From Mucilaginibacter gossypiicola (GTDB taxonomy: Bacteria; Bacteroidota; Bacteroidia; Sphingobacteriales; Sphingobacteriaceae), in NCBI RefSeq assembly GCF_900110105.1, contig NZ_FOCL01000006.1, positions 248,001 to 312,000 of the forward strand: a stretch of DNA of 64,000 nucleotides, given 5' to 3'. Position numbers and translations under genes: made by a program. Within the stretch, counting starts at the first letter, position 1; each line of letters opens with the position of its first letter. Positions 1-7,858 of the stretch are shown in pieces. A model generated the notes under the pieces. The model was not told the DNA's origin. It saw only the letters and a program-made list of their open reading frames with translations, and did not search any database.

Positions 1-153
1 TCTATAATAATGGTGCTAACTTTAAATGGCTTGAATAACTCATTGCTTATTGTGCTTATATTTTTACTGTCAATATCGTTTAACGGAGCAATAACTTATT
101 TTATCCGTTCAAAAAAACGCGGGTTTTTGATGTTCAGAAATTTTGGTGATTGA
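1..153 (+). CDS. C-terminal end of a probable membrane protein (partial)
   Basis: Frame 1 is open from the window edge to a TGA at 151-153, giving 50 residues. The translation contains one hydrophobic stretch (LLIVLIFLLSISFNGAITYF) followed by a basic tail (RSKKRG), which looks like a last transmembrane helix with a cytoplasmic end. The family cannot be recognised from this piece. An open frame this short could also arise by chance, so the call rests mainly on the helix-plus-basic-tail pattern. Confidence 0.4.
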   Translation, partial: SIIMVLTLNGLNNSLLIVLIFLLSISFNGAITYFIRSKKRGFLMFRNFGD

Positions 154-215
154 AAGCCAATTGTAACCTGCAGGTAGTAATAAAGTAAATAATCAAATTA
201 ACCATCCAGCTTCAT

Positions 216-223
216 TAACTTTG
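216..223 (+). promoter_or_regulatory. Candidate -7 promoter element of gap
   Basis: TAACTTTG matches the Bacteroidetes -7 consensus TAnnTTTG and lies about 20 bases upstream of the gap start. No clear TTG -33 element is seen at the usual 19-20 base spacing, so this is a weak call. Confidence 0.35.
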
Positions 224-243
224 ATGCTTAATTACAGCATGCA

Positions 244-1251
244 ATGAAGATAGCTATAAACGGATTTGGCCGCATTGGCCGCATTTTTTTAAGGAATATT
301 TCATCGCACCCCGAAATACAGGTGGTAGCTATAAATGACCTTACCGATACGCAAACTCTTGCTCATTTATTCAAGTATGATTCCGTTCACCGCGGATTTA
401 GGGGCGAGGTTAGCTTTGATGACAGTAGCCTTATTATAAATGGCAACCGCATCCAGGTACTTGCCGAACGCGACCCACTTAAACTGCCATGGAAAGCTCT
501 TGATATCGATGTCGTAATAGAATCTACCGGTAAGTTTACCTCCAGGGAGGGGGCCGAAGCGCACTTAACCGCCGGGGCCCGGCAGGTTATTATATCTGCA
601 CCATCATCAGATAAAAACGTACCAACAGTAGTACTCGCTGTTAACGATAGACAGGTTGACTTGCAGGCGCCAATTCTTTCAAATGCTTCATGTACAACTA
701 ATAATGTTGCTGCAATGGTGAAAATATTAGATGAAAACTGGGGCATTATTGATGGCTACATTACTACAGTACACTCCATGACCGGTGATCAAAATCTTCA
801 TGATGCACCCCATAAAGATTTGAGAAGGGCAAGGGCAGCATCAGCCTCTATTATACCAACCACTACGGGTGCCGCCAAGGCCATCACCTCTATATTTCCG
901 CATTTGGAAGGGAGGTTAGGTGGAGCCGGGATTCGTGTGCCGGTGCTTAACGGCTCATTAACTGATTTTACCTGCAGCCTTAAAAAGCAACCTACCATAA
1001 CTCAAATTAATGAAGCCTTTAAGCAAGCTGCCAACGGGCCAATGAAAAATGTATTGGAGTATACCGAAGATCCTATTGTATCAACCGATATCTTGGATAA
1101 CCCGCACAGCTGCATTTTTGATGCGCAGCTAACCTCAATTGTTGGTGGGCTTGTGAAAGTTGTTGGCTGGTACGACAATGAAATGGGTTACAGCAGCAGG
1201 CTGGCCGATTTGGTTGTTCAAATAGCCGAACTTAAAAAACAGCCGGCCTAA
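244..1251 (+). CDS. gap: Glyceraldehyde-3-phosphate dehydrogenase, type I
   Basis: Catalyses phosphorylating oxidation of glyceraldehyde 3-phosphate to 1,3-bisphosphoglycerate in cytosolic glycolysis. The 335-residue length is typical. The N-terminal Rossmann motif GFGRIGR is at residues 7-13, and Asp32 in AINDL suggests NAD rather than NADP preference. The catalytic motif SNASCTTN places the nucleophile at Cys150, and His177 in TVHSMTGD is the general base. The C-terminal WYDNEMGYS signature is present. The next glycolytic enzyme, pgk, lies about 1.4 kb downstream but is separated by an opposite-strand lipoprotein gene and a GNAT gene, so the two are probably not one operon. Bacteroidetes often carry more than one gap gene, so whether this is the main one is not known. 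Confidence 0.96.
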   Translation: MKIAINGFGRIGRIFLRNISSHPEIQVVAINDLTDTQTLAHLFKYDSVHRGFRGEVSFDDSSLIINGNRIQVLAERDPLKLPWKALDIDVVIESTGKFTSREGAEAHLTAGARQVIISAPSSDKNVPTVVLAVNDRQVDLQAPILSNASCTTNNVAAMVKILDENWGIIDGYITTVHSMTGDQNLHDAPHKDLRRARAASASIIPTTTGAAKAITSIFPHLEGRLGGAGIRVPVLNGSLTDFTCSLKKQPTITQINEAFKQAANGPMKNVLEYTEDPIVSTDILDNPHSCIFDAQLTSIVGGLVKVVGWYDNEMGYSSRLADLVVQIAELKKQPA

Positions 1252-1265
1252 GCTGGCTGCTCAAG

Positions 1266-1907
1266 TTATTTTGTATATACAACAGTAGCCGTCACCGTTG
1301 TGGTATCCAGATTTTTACCGTTAGTATAATAGTATGCAGCAAAGCTGATTACATCTTTGGTTTGCTTTAGAATATCATTTTGTGCCTCAACAGCAAGATC
1401 ATGTTGTTTGTACGCTTTTGAAAACTTCACAAGCCGTTCCAATACCAGTTTGGTGTACTGTTTACCATTGACGGTAGATGTAGAGGCCGATTTAATGGCA
1501 ACATTATTTAAGTTATCATCAAGATAATTTGTTGCTGTTTGATTATCCTTATTGACAGTGGTAAAATTGAAATTACTGAGGCTTGACTTTGAAAAATCTT
1601 CTTTAAAATGTACAGCTGATGATTTTTGATAATCATCAGCGTTTAATATCAAATTTGCGGTTTCAGTGTAATTTAAATAGAGTGTGTCATTGCTTACTTT
1701 GGTAAGCACAACCTGGTTGGCAATGTCAAGCTTTACGGTACCCGATGTTATGCCAGTGTTTGTACCTGTATTTGTGCCGGTATTGGTATCTGTATTGGTA
1801 CCTGTATTTGTGTTGGTTGATCCTTTAATTACTTCGGAAACTATATCTGTTTTTTTACAGCCGAAAAGTACGGTTGCGATAAGGATGCAGGTAAAATATT
1901 TTTTCAT
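1266..1907 (-). CDS. Lipoprotein with Thr-Asn/Thr-Gly repeat linker, unknown function
   Basis: A 213-residue protein starting with a type II signal peptide, MKKYFTCILIATVLFGC, with lipobox LFGC and Cys17 followed by KK. Next comes a low-complexity linker (residues about 31-54) of alternating TN, TG and TD pairs, then a soluble domain of about 155 residues that I do not recognise. The linker DNA is an imperfect 6/12-bp tandem repeat at about 1750-1815, prone to length change. The gene converges on gap with only 14 bases between the two ends. It is probably anchored in the outer or inner membrane with the domain held off the surface by the linker. Confidence 0.8.
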   Translation of the reverse strand: MKKYFTCILIATVLFGCKKTDIVSEVIKGSTNTNTGTNTDTNTGTNTGTNTGITSGTVKLDIANQVVLTKVSNDTLYLNYTETANLILNADDYQKSSAVHFKEDFSKSSLSNFNFTTVNKDNQTATNYLDDNLNNVAIKSASTSTVNGKQYTKLVLERLVKFSKAYKQHDLAVEAQNDILKQTKDVISFAAYYYTNGKNLDTTTVTATVVYTK

Positions 1908-2100
1908 TTTAATCTCAGGTGTTTTCTCTCTTTTGGCAACAACTGTGCCTTACTCCTTATTTGTTTAATAGTAAGTAATAAGAAAATCCTTTTAATTGGT
2001 GGTTGGGGAGGCGCGGCGGCATAACGAAACATTAACCAGTAGTTATTATTTTAATGGGATTAAAATTCCCCATTTCGGGAAATTTCCCATTTTTGCAGGT

Positions 2101-2535
2101 ATGATCAGGTTTATAAAAGTTGATGAGTTATTGCACGTACGCAACGAAGTATTACGTGAAGGTAAGCTCACTCTTGACGAATGCCGTTTTCCCTCAGATA
2201 ATAACCAGGGCAATTTTCACCTTGGTTACTTTGTTGACGATGAATTGGCTTGTATAGCATCCTTTCATCGTCAAAGCTATGGGGAATTTGCCGGTGTTGG
2301 CTACCAGCTTCGTGGTATGGCAACAATCGAAAAATACCGGGGGCAAGGCTTAGGTAATCAGTTAGTTAACTTTGCCCTGGTTTACCTGCGCGGTCAACAG
2401 GCAGGTTACCTGTGGTGCAATGCCCGTAAAAAGGCGGTTCGCTTTTACAGTGGCCTTGGTTTCGAGATTGTTTCGCCCGAATTTGAGGTGCCGGGCATTG
2501 GCCCTCATCATGTGATGTATGTTAAAATAAGATGA
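2101..2535 (+). CDS. GNAT family N-acetyltransferase
   Basis: A 144-residue acyl-CoA acetyltransferase of the GNAT superfamily. The acetyl-CoA binding motif A is visible as EKYRGQGLGNQLV, followed by a strand and the C-terminal ARKKAVRFYSGLGFE block typical of the family. The frame is open further upstream from 1996, but that extension is unconvincing, and the ATG at 2101 starts directly with the family's first strand (MIRFIKV). A TTTTTGC sequence, like the end of a -7 element, sits five bases before this ATG, which would imply a very short or absent leader. The substrate cannot be deduced. It stands alone between a divergent lipoprotein gene and pgk. Confidence 0.82.
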   Translation: MIRFIKVDELLHVRNEVLREGKLTLDECRFPSDNNQGNFHLGYFVDDELACIASFHRQSYGEFAGVGYQLRGMATIEKYRGQGLGNQLVNFALVYLRGQQAGYLWCNARKKAVRFYSGLGFEIVSPEFEVPGIGPHHVMYVKIR

Positions 2536-2636
2536 AATTTAGGCGGATTGAAACAGCTTTTTTCGTTTTTCGTTAAGTATTTTGAATTAAAATGCTCAAT
2601 TTGCGCCCGTTCATAACAAATGACCCTTTAATAGAT

Positions 2637-3827
2637 ATGAAAACAGTAGATCAAATTAGTTTTGCCGGTAAAAAAGCCCTGATCAGGGTTGATTTTAACG
2701 TGCCTCTTGATGAAAATTATAATATTACCGATGATAACCGCATGACGGCAGCTTTGCCAACCATTAAAAAAATATTGAAAGATGGCGGTAAAGTTATCCT
2801 GATGTCGCACCTTGGCAGACCAAAAGATGGTCCTACAGAAAAATATTCATTAAAGCATATTGTATCTCATTTGTCTGATCTGCTTGGTCAGCAAGTTCAG
2901 TTTGCTGATGATTGTATCGGTGAGCAGGCTATTGAAAAAGCAAAAGCGCTTGGTAATGGCGAGGTTTTATTATTAGAGAACCTTCGTTTTTATAAAGAAG
3001 AAGAAAAAGGTGATGTTGCCTTTGCAGAAAAACTTTCAAAATTAGGTGATGTTTACGTGAATGATGCTTTTGGTACCGCTCACCGTGCACACGCTTCAAC
3101 TGCGATCATCGCCCAGTTTTTCCCTGAAGCTAAATTCTTTGGTTACCTGATGGCAGCCGAATTGAATAATGCCGAAAAGATTCTGAACAACGCACCTAAG
3201 CCTTTTACAGCTATTATGGGTGGTTCAAAAGTATCTGATAAAATTGAACTGATTGAGCGTTTGCTTGATAAAGTTGATAATCTGATCATTGGTGGTGGTA
3301 TGGCTTATACTTTCGCTAAAGCTGATGGCGGTAATATCGGTACTTCATTGGTTGAGATGGATAAGCTTGACCTTGCATTGAGTTTAAGGCAAAAAGCTAA
3401 AGATAAAGGTGTAAACCTGTTGTTACCTTTAGACAACATTATTGCTGATGCTTTCTCGAATGATGCCAATACAGATGTGGCTAAAACCGGCGAAATAAAA
3501 GATAACTGGATGGGCCTTGATATCGGTCCTGAAACTGTTGCTTTATTTAGCAAAGTAGTTGAAGAATCAAAAACCATTTTATGGAATGGCCCTATGGGGG
3601 TATTTGAAATGGAGAAATTTTTAGGTGGTACTAAAGCCATTGCCGAAGCCGTAGCTAAAGCTACTGAAAACGGTGCTTTCTCATTGATTGGTGGTGGTGA
3701 CTCTGCCGCTGCGGTTGCCAAATTTGGCATGACCGACGAGGTAAGCTACGTATCAACCGGTGGTGGTGCTTTGCTTGAGTACATGGAAGGTAAAGAGTTA
3801 CCTGGTGTAAAAGCTATAAACGACTAA
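2637..3827 (+). CDS. pgk: Phosphoglycerate kinase
   Basis: Transfers phosphate from 1,3-bisphosphoglycerate to ADP in glycolysis. The preferred start at 2637 gives 396 residues beginning MKTVDQISFAGKKALIRV, the normal length; an upstream ATG at 2592 would add 15 unsupported residues. The RVDFNVP signature is at about residues 17-23, the substrate-binding SHLGRP follows, and NDAFGTAHRAHAST is present. The C-terminal nucleotide domain contains WNGPMGVFE and IGGGDSAAAVAKFG. A strong hairpin terminator follows the gene. It is transcribed in the same direction as gap. Confidence 0.97.
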   Translation: MKTVDQISFAGKKALIRVDFNVPLDENYNITDDNRMTAALPTIKKILKDGGKVILMSHLGRPKDGPTEKYSLKHIVSHLSDLLGQQVQFADDCIGEQAIEKAKALGNGEVLLLENLRFYKEEEKGDVAFAEKLSKLGDVYVNDAFGTAHRAHASTAIIAQFFPEAKFFGYLMAAELNNAEKILNNAPKPFTAIMGGSKVSDKIELIERLLDKVDNLIIGGGMAYTFAKADGGNIGTSLVEMDKLDLALSLRQKAKDKGVNLLLPLDNIIADAFSNDANTDVAKTGEIKDNWMGLDIGPETVALFSKVVEESKTILWNGPMGVFEMEKFLGGTKAIAEAVAKATENGAFSLIGGGDSAAAVAKFGMTDEVSYVSTGGGALLEYMEGKELPGVKAIND

Positions 3828-3846
3828 TCCAAACTAAAATGAATAT

Positions 3847-3874
3847 AAAAGCTCCGGTGACGGAGCTTTTTTTG
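3847..3874 (+). terminator. Rho-independent terminator of pgk
   Basis: A perfect 10-bp stem, AAAAGCTCCG at 3847-3856 and CGGAGCTTTT at 3861-3870, with a GTGA loop, followed by a T run. It starts about 20 bases after the pgk stop. Confidence 0.9.
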
Positions 3875-3957
3875 TTTACGAGCGATCTCAACTTATACTT
3901 TATAATTGTTTAACTTCAAATTGAGTTTTTCGATATTGTATTAACCAATTATAAAGT

Positions 3958-5673
3958 ATGGTCAACATTAATTCCGGAGGGGTAGCTCAACATACTTTTG
4001 ATGCTATCGTAATCGGGTCTGGCATCAGCGGAGGATGGGCGGCTAAAGAGCTGTGCGAAAAAGGGCTAAAAACGCTGGTGCTGGAACGCGGCCGGAATGT
4101 TACGCATTTAAAGGACTATCCAACAGCTACTAAAAATCCCTGGGATTTTCCTCATCGCGGGCATTTACCAGAGGTTATAAAAAACGAAAACCCGATAGCC
4201 GGAAAGTGTTATGCTTTTAGCGAGGCTACAACTCATTTCTTTGTTAAAGATAAAGAGCATCCCTATGTTCAGGAAAAGCCGTTCGACTGGATTCGCGGGT
4301 ACCAGGTGGGCGGGAAATCGTTGCTGTGGGCCCGGCAAACCCAACGCTGGAGCAGGTTTGATTTTGAGGGCCCGGCAAGGGACGGATTTGCCACGGCCTG
4401 GCCTGTTAGTTACCAGGATATTGCACCATGGTATAGCCATGTAGAGTTATTTGCAGGCATCGCCGGTAACAAAGACGGCCTGGAAACATTGCCCGATGGA
4501 GAGTTTTTACCTCCCTGGGAAATGAATGTGGTTGAAAAACATATTCAAAAAAGGATTATGGACGCCTATAAAGACCGGCATGTTGTTATCGGCAGGTGTG
4601 CCCATTTAACCCAACCGCAGTCCATTCATTTACAACAGGGGCGGGGCCAATGCCAAGCCCGGAGTTTATGTGAGCGTGGTTGTCCGTTTGGCGGATATTT
4701 TAGCTCTAATTCTTCAACCTTGCCCTGGGCGGCAAAAACAGGTAACCTTACACTCCGGCCCGATTCGGTTGTGCATTCAATTATATATGATGAAAAAAAG
4801 GGAAAGGCAACTGGAGTGAGGGTGATAGATGCACATACCAAAGTAGCAACCGAATATTATGCCCGGATCATTTTTGTAAATGCGGCTACCCTAAATTCCA
4901 ATCTTATTTTACTGAATTCAAAATCATCCAGGTTTCCAAACGGATTAGGAAACGATAATGATTTACTGGGTAGGTACATCGCATTTCACAACTATCGGGG
5001 ATCGTTAACTGCAACAATTGACGGATACCTGGATACTTATTATTATGGCAGAAGGCCTGCTGCGGTTATAATGCCAAATTTTAGAAATGTTTACAAGCAG
5101 GAAACCGACTTTTTACGAGGATATATGACGTTTTATACCGCCACAAGAAGCAGTTGGGGCCACGCAGTTGACAGCGATCAGATTGGCGCGGGGTATAAAG
5201 AAAATATTTCTGAACCCGGAGGTTGGAATATATACATGATGATGCAGGGGGAAACTATTCCGAAGGCTGCGAATAGGGTGAGCCTGAGTAAAGACCAAAA
5301 GGATGAGTGGGGAATACCTTTATTATCAGTTTCGGTAGATTATGATGATAATGACGTAAAATCATTGAACGATTTCTTACAGCAAGGTGCTGAGATGCTT
5401 GACAAGGCGGGCTGTAAAAACATAGCTACTAATGATAGTAAACAGGCCCCCGGCCTGGATATTCACGAAATGGGCGGGATCAGGATGGGGAACGATCCGC
5501 AAACCTCATTGTTAAACAAGTGGAACCAGTTGTATGCATGCCCAAATGTATTTGTAACCGATGGGGCCTGTATGACATCTACCGGAACTCAAAACCCTTC
5601 GCTAACTTTCATGGCCCTAACAGCCAGGGCTGCAAACTATGCTGCGGATGAATTGCGCAAAAACAATATATAG
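3958..5673 (+). CDS. GMC family FAD-dependent oxidoreductase
   Basis: A 571-residue glucose-methanol-choline type flavoenzyme. The ADP-binding Rossmann motif GSGISGG is at residues 20-26 with the acidic LERGR end of the second strand. A cysteine-containing block LCERGCPFGG in the middle is typical of the gluconate 2-dehydrogenase large-subunit-like branch. The C-terminal HEMGGIRMGNDP, VTDGACMTSTGTQNPSLTFMALTARAA region carries the FAD contacts and candidate catalytic His and Asn. These proteins usually oxidise a sugar or alcohol. No small (subunit 3) or cytochrome partner is adjacent, and no Tat or Sec signal is seen, so the localisation and electron acceptor are open. Confidence 0.88.
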   Translation: MVNINSGGVAQHTFDAIVIGSGISGGWAAKELCEKGLKTLVLERGRNVTHLKDYPTATKNPWDFPHRGHLPEVIKNENPIAGKCYAFSEATTHFFVKDKEHPYVQEKPFDWIRGYQVGGKSLLWARQTQRWSRFDFEGPARDGFATAWPVSYQDIAPWYSHVELFAGIAGNKDGLETLPDGEFLPPWEMNVVEKHIQKRIMDAYKDRHVVIGRCAHLTQPQSIHLQQGRGQCQARSLCERGCPFGGYFSSNSSTLPWAAKTGNLTLRPDSVVHSIIYDEKKGKATGVRVIDAHTKVATEYYARIIFVNAATLNSNLILLNSKSSRFPNGLGNDNDLLGRYIAFHNYRGSLTATIDGYLDTYYYGRRPAAVIMPNFRNVYKQETDFLRGYMTFYTATRSSWGHAVDSDQIGAGYKENISEPGGWNIYMMMQGETIPKAANRVSLSKDQKDEWGIPLLSVSVDYDDNDVKSLNDFLQQGAEMLDKAGCKNIATNDSKQAPGLDIHEMGGIRMGNDPQTSLLNKWNQLYACPNVFVTDGACMTSTGTQNPSLTFMALTARAANYAADELRKNNI

Positions 5674-5761
5674 TTTTTGCGAAAGTTAAAGGGCTGTAAG
5701 CCTGTTAAGGAAACGAGGTGTTTCGATCTCCAATGGTTAATAAATAGTATTTTCGCTGGTA

Positions 5762-6196
5762 TTGAAATCAAGCAATTTATATATCCGGCCATTTAATGAA
5801 GCAGATCGTGATAAGCTTAAGGAAATCTACCTGCTTTGCCGGATCCAGGTTTTTTATTGGATAGATAGTCTCTTATTTACATTAAACGATTTTGATGCTC
5901 ATACCAGGGACGAGGACATATGGGTTGCCGAATGCGATGGTGGAGTAGTTGGGTTTATGGCCGTTTGGTCTCCTGATGCTTTTATTCATCATCTTTATAT
6001 TGATGCAGCGCATAGGGGAAAAGGTATAGGCAAGGCGCTGCTTGCTTTGGCAAAGCAAACTTACCCGTCTCCGCTTAGCCTAAAATGTCTTGTAAAAAAT
6101 GAAGCCGCTTTACAGTTCTACCGGGCTTTGGGTTGGGACGTTGCGGAAGAGGGTAGTGACGCTTTGGGCGATTATTTTTTAATGAAGAGTAAATAA
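5762..6196 (+). CDS. GNAT family N-acetyltransferase (TTG start)
   Basis: A 144-residue GNAT protein. Motif A is seen as LYIDAAHRGKGIGKALLALAK, preceded by the VVGFMAVW strand and followed by CLVKNEAALQFYRALGWDV, the standard C-terminal acetyl-CoA and substrate part. The only start that preserves the first strand (NLYIRPF) is TTG at 5762; the first in-frame ATG is far inside the fold. The protein is soluble and cytosolic, and the substrate is unknown. It ends at a bidirectional hairpin shared with the GH18 gene on the other strand. Confidence 0.82.
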   Translation: MKSSNLYIRPFNEADRDKLKEIYLLCRIQVFYWIDSLLFTLNDFDAHTRDEDIWVAECDGGVVGFMAVWSPDAFIHHLYIDAAHRGKGIGKALLALAKQTYPSPLSLKCLVKNEAALQFYRALGWDVAEEGSDALGDYFLMKSK

Positions 6197-6197
6197 C

Positions 6198-6236
6198 AAA
6201 CGGGCGGGACATTAAGTATATCCCGCCCGTTTTATT
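6198..6236. terminator. Bidirectional terminator between GNAT and GH18 genes
   Basis: A perfect 12-bp inverted repeat, AAACGGGCGGGA at 6198-6209 and TCCCGCCCGTTT at 6221-6232, with an 11-base loop. T and A runs lie on both sides, as expected for two converging genes. Confidence 0.88.
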
Positions 6237-7466
6237 TTATTGAATTTTAACTGAAGTTACTACGTCATTCGCGTTTGGCGATAGTGTAGTGAAATTAGGC
6301 GTGTTTGCTGTTCGTGTCCATGATGTGCCGGTAGAGTTATCGTTCGAATACATCGTTACCGTCCAGCCGGTTGGAATTTTTACCGACGAAGCCCAGTTAT
6401 CTACAAAGCCATAAGCCTGCAGTTGGGCAAGGGTATAGGTTCCTTTAGGTATGGCGCTTGTAACCGTGCCTCCGTAATTGATATCCTGATAAAAAGTTAC
6501 CCCTGTAGTACTTGTTCCCGTATATACCGTAGGCTTACCGTACAATGCATTTGATACGCTTGTCAGGTAAGTATGCGAGTCGGTATTGGGCAGGTTATAA
6601 TACAGGTAAATGCCATAGTTGTTATTAACCGTTTGTGTAGCCAGCGATGCCGCAGTTGATGAGCTGGTACTTTGAATATCAATTGCAGCAGGGCCAAGGT
6701 TAGCTGCGGTTAATCCCGGAACGTTTGGAACTGAATAAGTACCGTAAATGGCGTTCCAGCTATAGTTTACTTGAGAGCCTACAGTTACACCATTGTAGCT
6801 CAGGCGTGATGCTGCCGGCCCGTAAAAATAAAACGATATTATTTTAGTGGGCATCAGGTTACGTAAAGCGGTAACTAGGTAAACAAATGAACTGGCGTTA
6901 GGCTGGCCTGTACCATTGGTGCCGTAGTCGGCATATTCATCGTCAAAGTCAATACCGTCCAGTCCGTAAGTGGTAACTGCATTGCTTAACTGCTGAGCGA
7001 AATCATTTGCGGCGGCCTGGGTCGGGAAGTTGGAAATACCTGCACCCTGGTGGTTGCCCAAAATAGATAACAATACCTTAATACCTTTGGCCTGCAGGCT
7101 CTGAATATAGGTGGTTTTATTGTTAAGTACATTGGTTACCTGTGGGTTAAAATATAACACAGCTTTTTGTGTACCTGTGTCATAATTGATATTGGCCGCA
7201 AATATGATGGCTATATCAAAAAGTTGCTCTCCGGTTGAAAGGGTGTAGTTGCCCACATTGCGAATGTCATTATTGTTTACTTCTACATAGCAAACGCCTT
7301 TTGGACCGGTTACACCTATGGCATTGGTGCTTAACTTTGAAGGGCTGTTGCCTGCATCGGTAGGTAGCGCAGCTTTTTCCTTTTTACAGGCGGATGTGAG
7401 GAGTACAACTGCGCCTAATAAGGCGGTTAGTGTTTTTGTAAGGGGCAGATTAAGGTTTGTTCTCAT
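6237..7466 (-). CDS. Endo-H-like GH18 lipoprotein (endo-beta-N-acetylglucosaminidase) with crystallin-like C-terminus
   Basis: A 409-residue secreted lipoprotein. The signal peptide ends at lipobox LTSAC with Cys27. Residues about 50-310 form a GH18 barrel with the catalytic DxxDxDxE motif: Asp170, Asp173, Asp175 and the acid/base Glu177 in GLDGIDFDDEYADYG. The surrounding text (SSFVYLVTALRNLMPTKIIS, GPAASRLSYNGV) closely recalls Streptomyces Endo H from memory. The expected reaction is cleavage of the chitobiose core of high-mannose N-glycans. Residues about 320-409 look like a beta/gamma-crystallin-type domain (VTFYQDINYGGT, WASSVKIP, FTTLSPNANDVVTSVKI). The enzyme is probably anchored at the outer surface for glycan scavenging. 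Confidence 0.88.
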   Translation of the reverse strand: MRTNLNLPLTKTLTALLGAVVLLTSACKKEKAALPTDAGNSPSKLSTNAIGVTGPKGVCYVEVNNNDIRNVGNYTLSTGEQLFDIAIIFAANINYDTGTQKAVLYFNPQVTNVLNNKTTYIQSLQAKGIKVLLSILGNHQGAGISNFPTQAAANDFAQQLSNAVTTYGLDGIDFDDEYADYGTNGTGQPNASSFVYLVTALRNLMPTKIISFYFYGPAASRLSYNGVTVGSQVNYSWNAIYGTYSVPNVPGLTAANLGPAAIDIQSTSSSTAASLATQTVNNNYGIYLYYNLPNTDSHTYLTSVSNALYGKPTVYTGTSTTGVTFYQDINYGGTVTSAIPKGTYTLAQLQAYGFVDNWASSVKIPTGWTVTMYSNDNSTGTSWTRTANTPNFTTLSPNANDVVTSVKIQ

Positions 7467-7858
7467 AATTGTTGTTTTTTGTTAAAATGGTTATAAAAAG
7501 ATTAATTGTTTAGCATTGCTTGGTTTACGTAAAGCCGACCCATGGCATGGCCAGGGGATAATCACTATCTCTTAAAAAAACTGTTTAAATATTTTAGGTT
7601 GCCGGGCGCTTAGGTCCTCGCTCCGGTATTATTTGGTTCAAGGTAATAGACCATTAAACGGGTATAATTGCCTACAGGTTTTAATTATTATTTTATAAAA
7701 ACAGTATTATGGTTAATAAAGGTGCTTATTACACTTAATTTTAACTATAACAAAAACCTTTGTTCTGTAACAAAAAAGAGGCTTTTTGTAAATTGCAGCA
7801 TGGTTAGTTGTCCTTTTTATTTTATTCGGCTACATTTGATTTGACTGACAAAAATTTT
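7467..7858. other. Divergent intergenic region, promoters not resolved
   Basis: About 390 bases separate the divergent GH18 and CocE/NonD genes. The sequence is AT-rich, with a TTTG at 7759-7762 and a TAAATTGC at 7789-7796 that resemble promoter halves, but the 26-base spacing is too long. No gene, repeat or RNA was recognised here. Confidence 0.4.

Noticed and set aside
1684..1968. 94-codon plus-strand ORF in the lipoprotein gene
   Set aside because: It is antisense to the lipoprotein's TN repeat and reads VPVFVPVFVPV, a shadow of the repeat.
7759..7796. Promoter for the CocE/NonD gene from TTTG and TAAATTGC
   Set aside because: The 26-base spacing is far from the usual 19-20, so only noted as weak.
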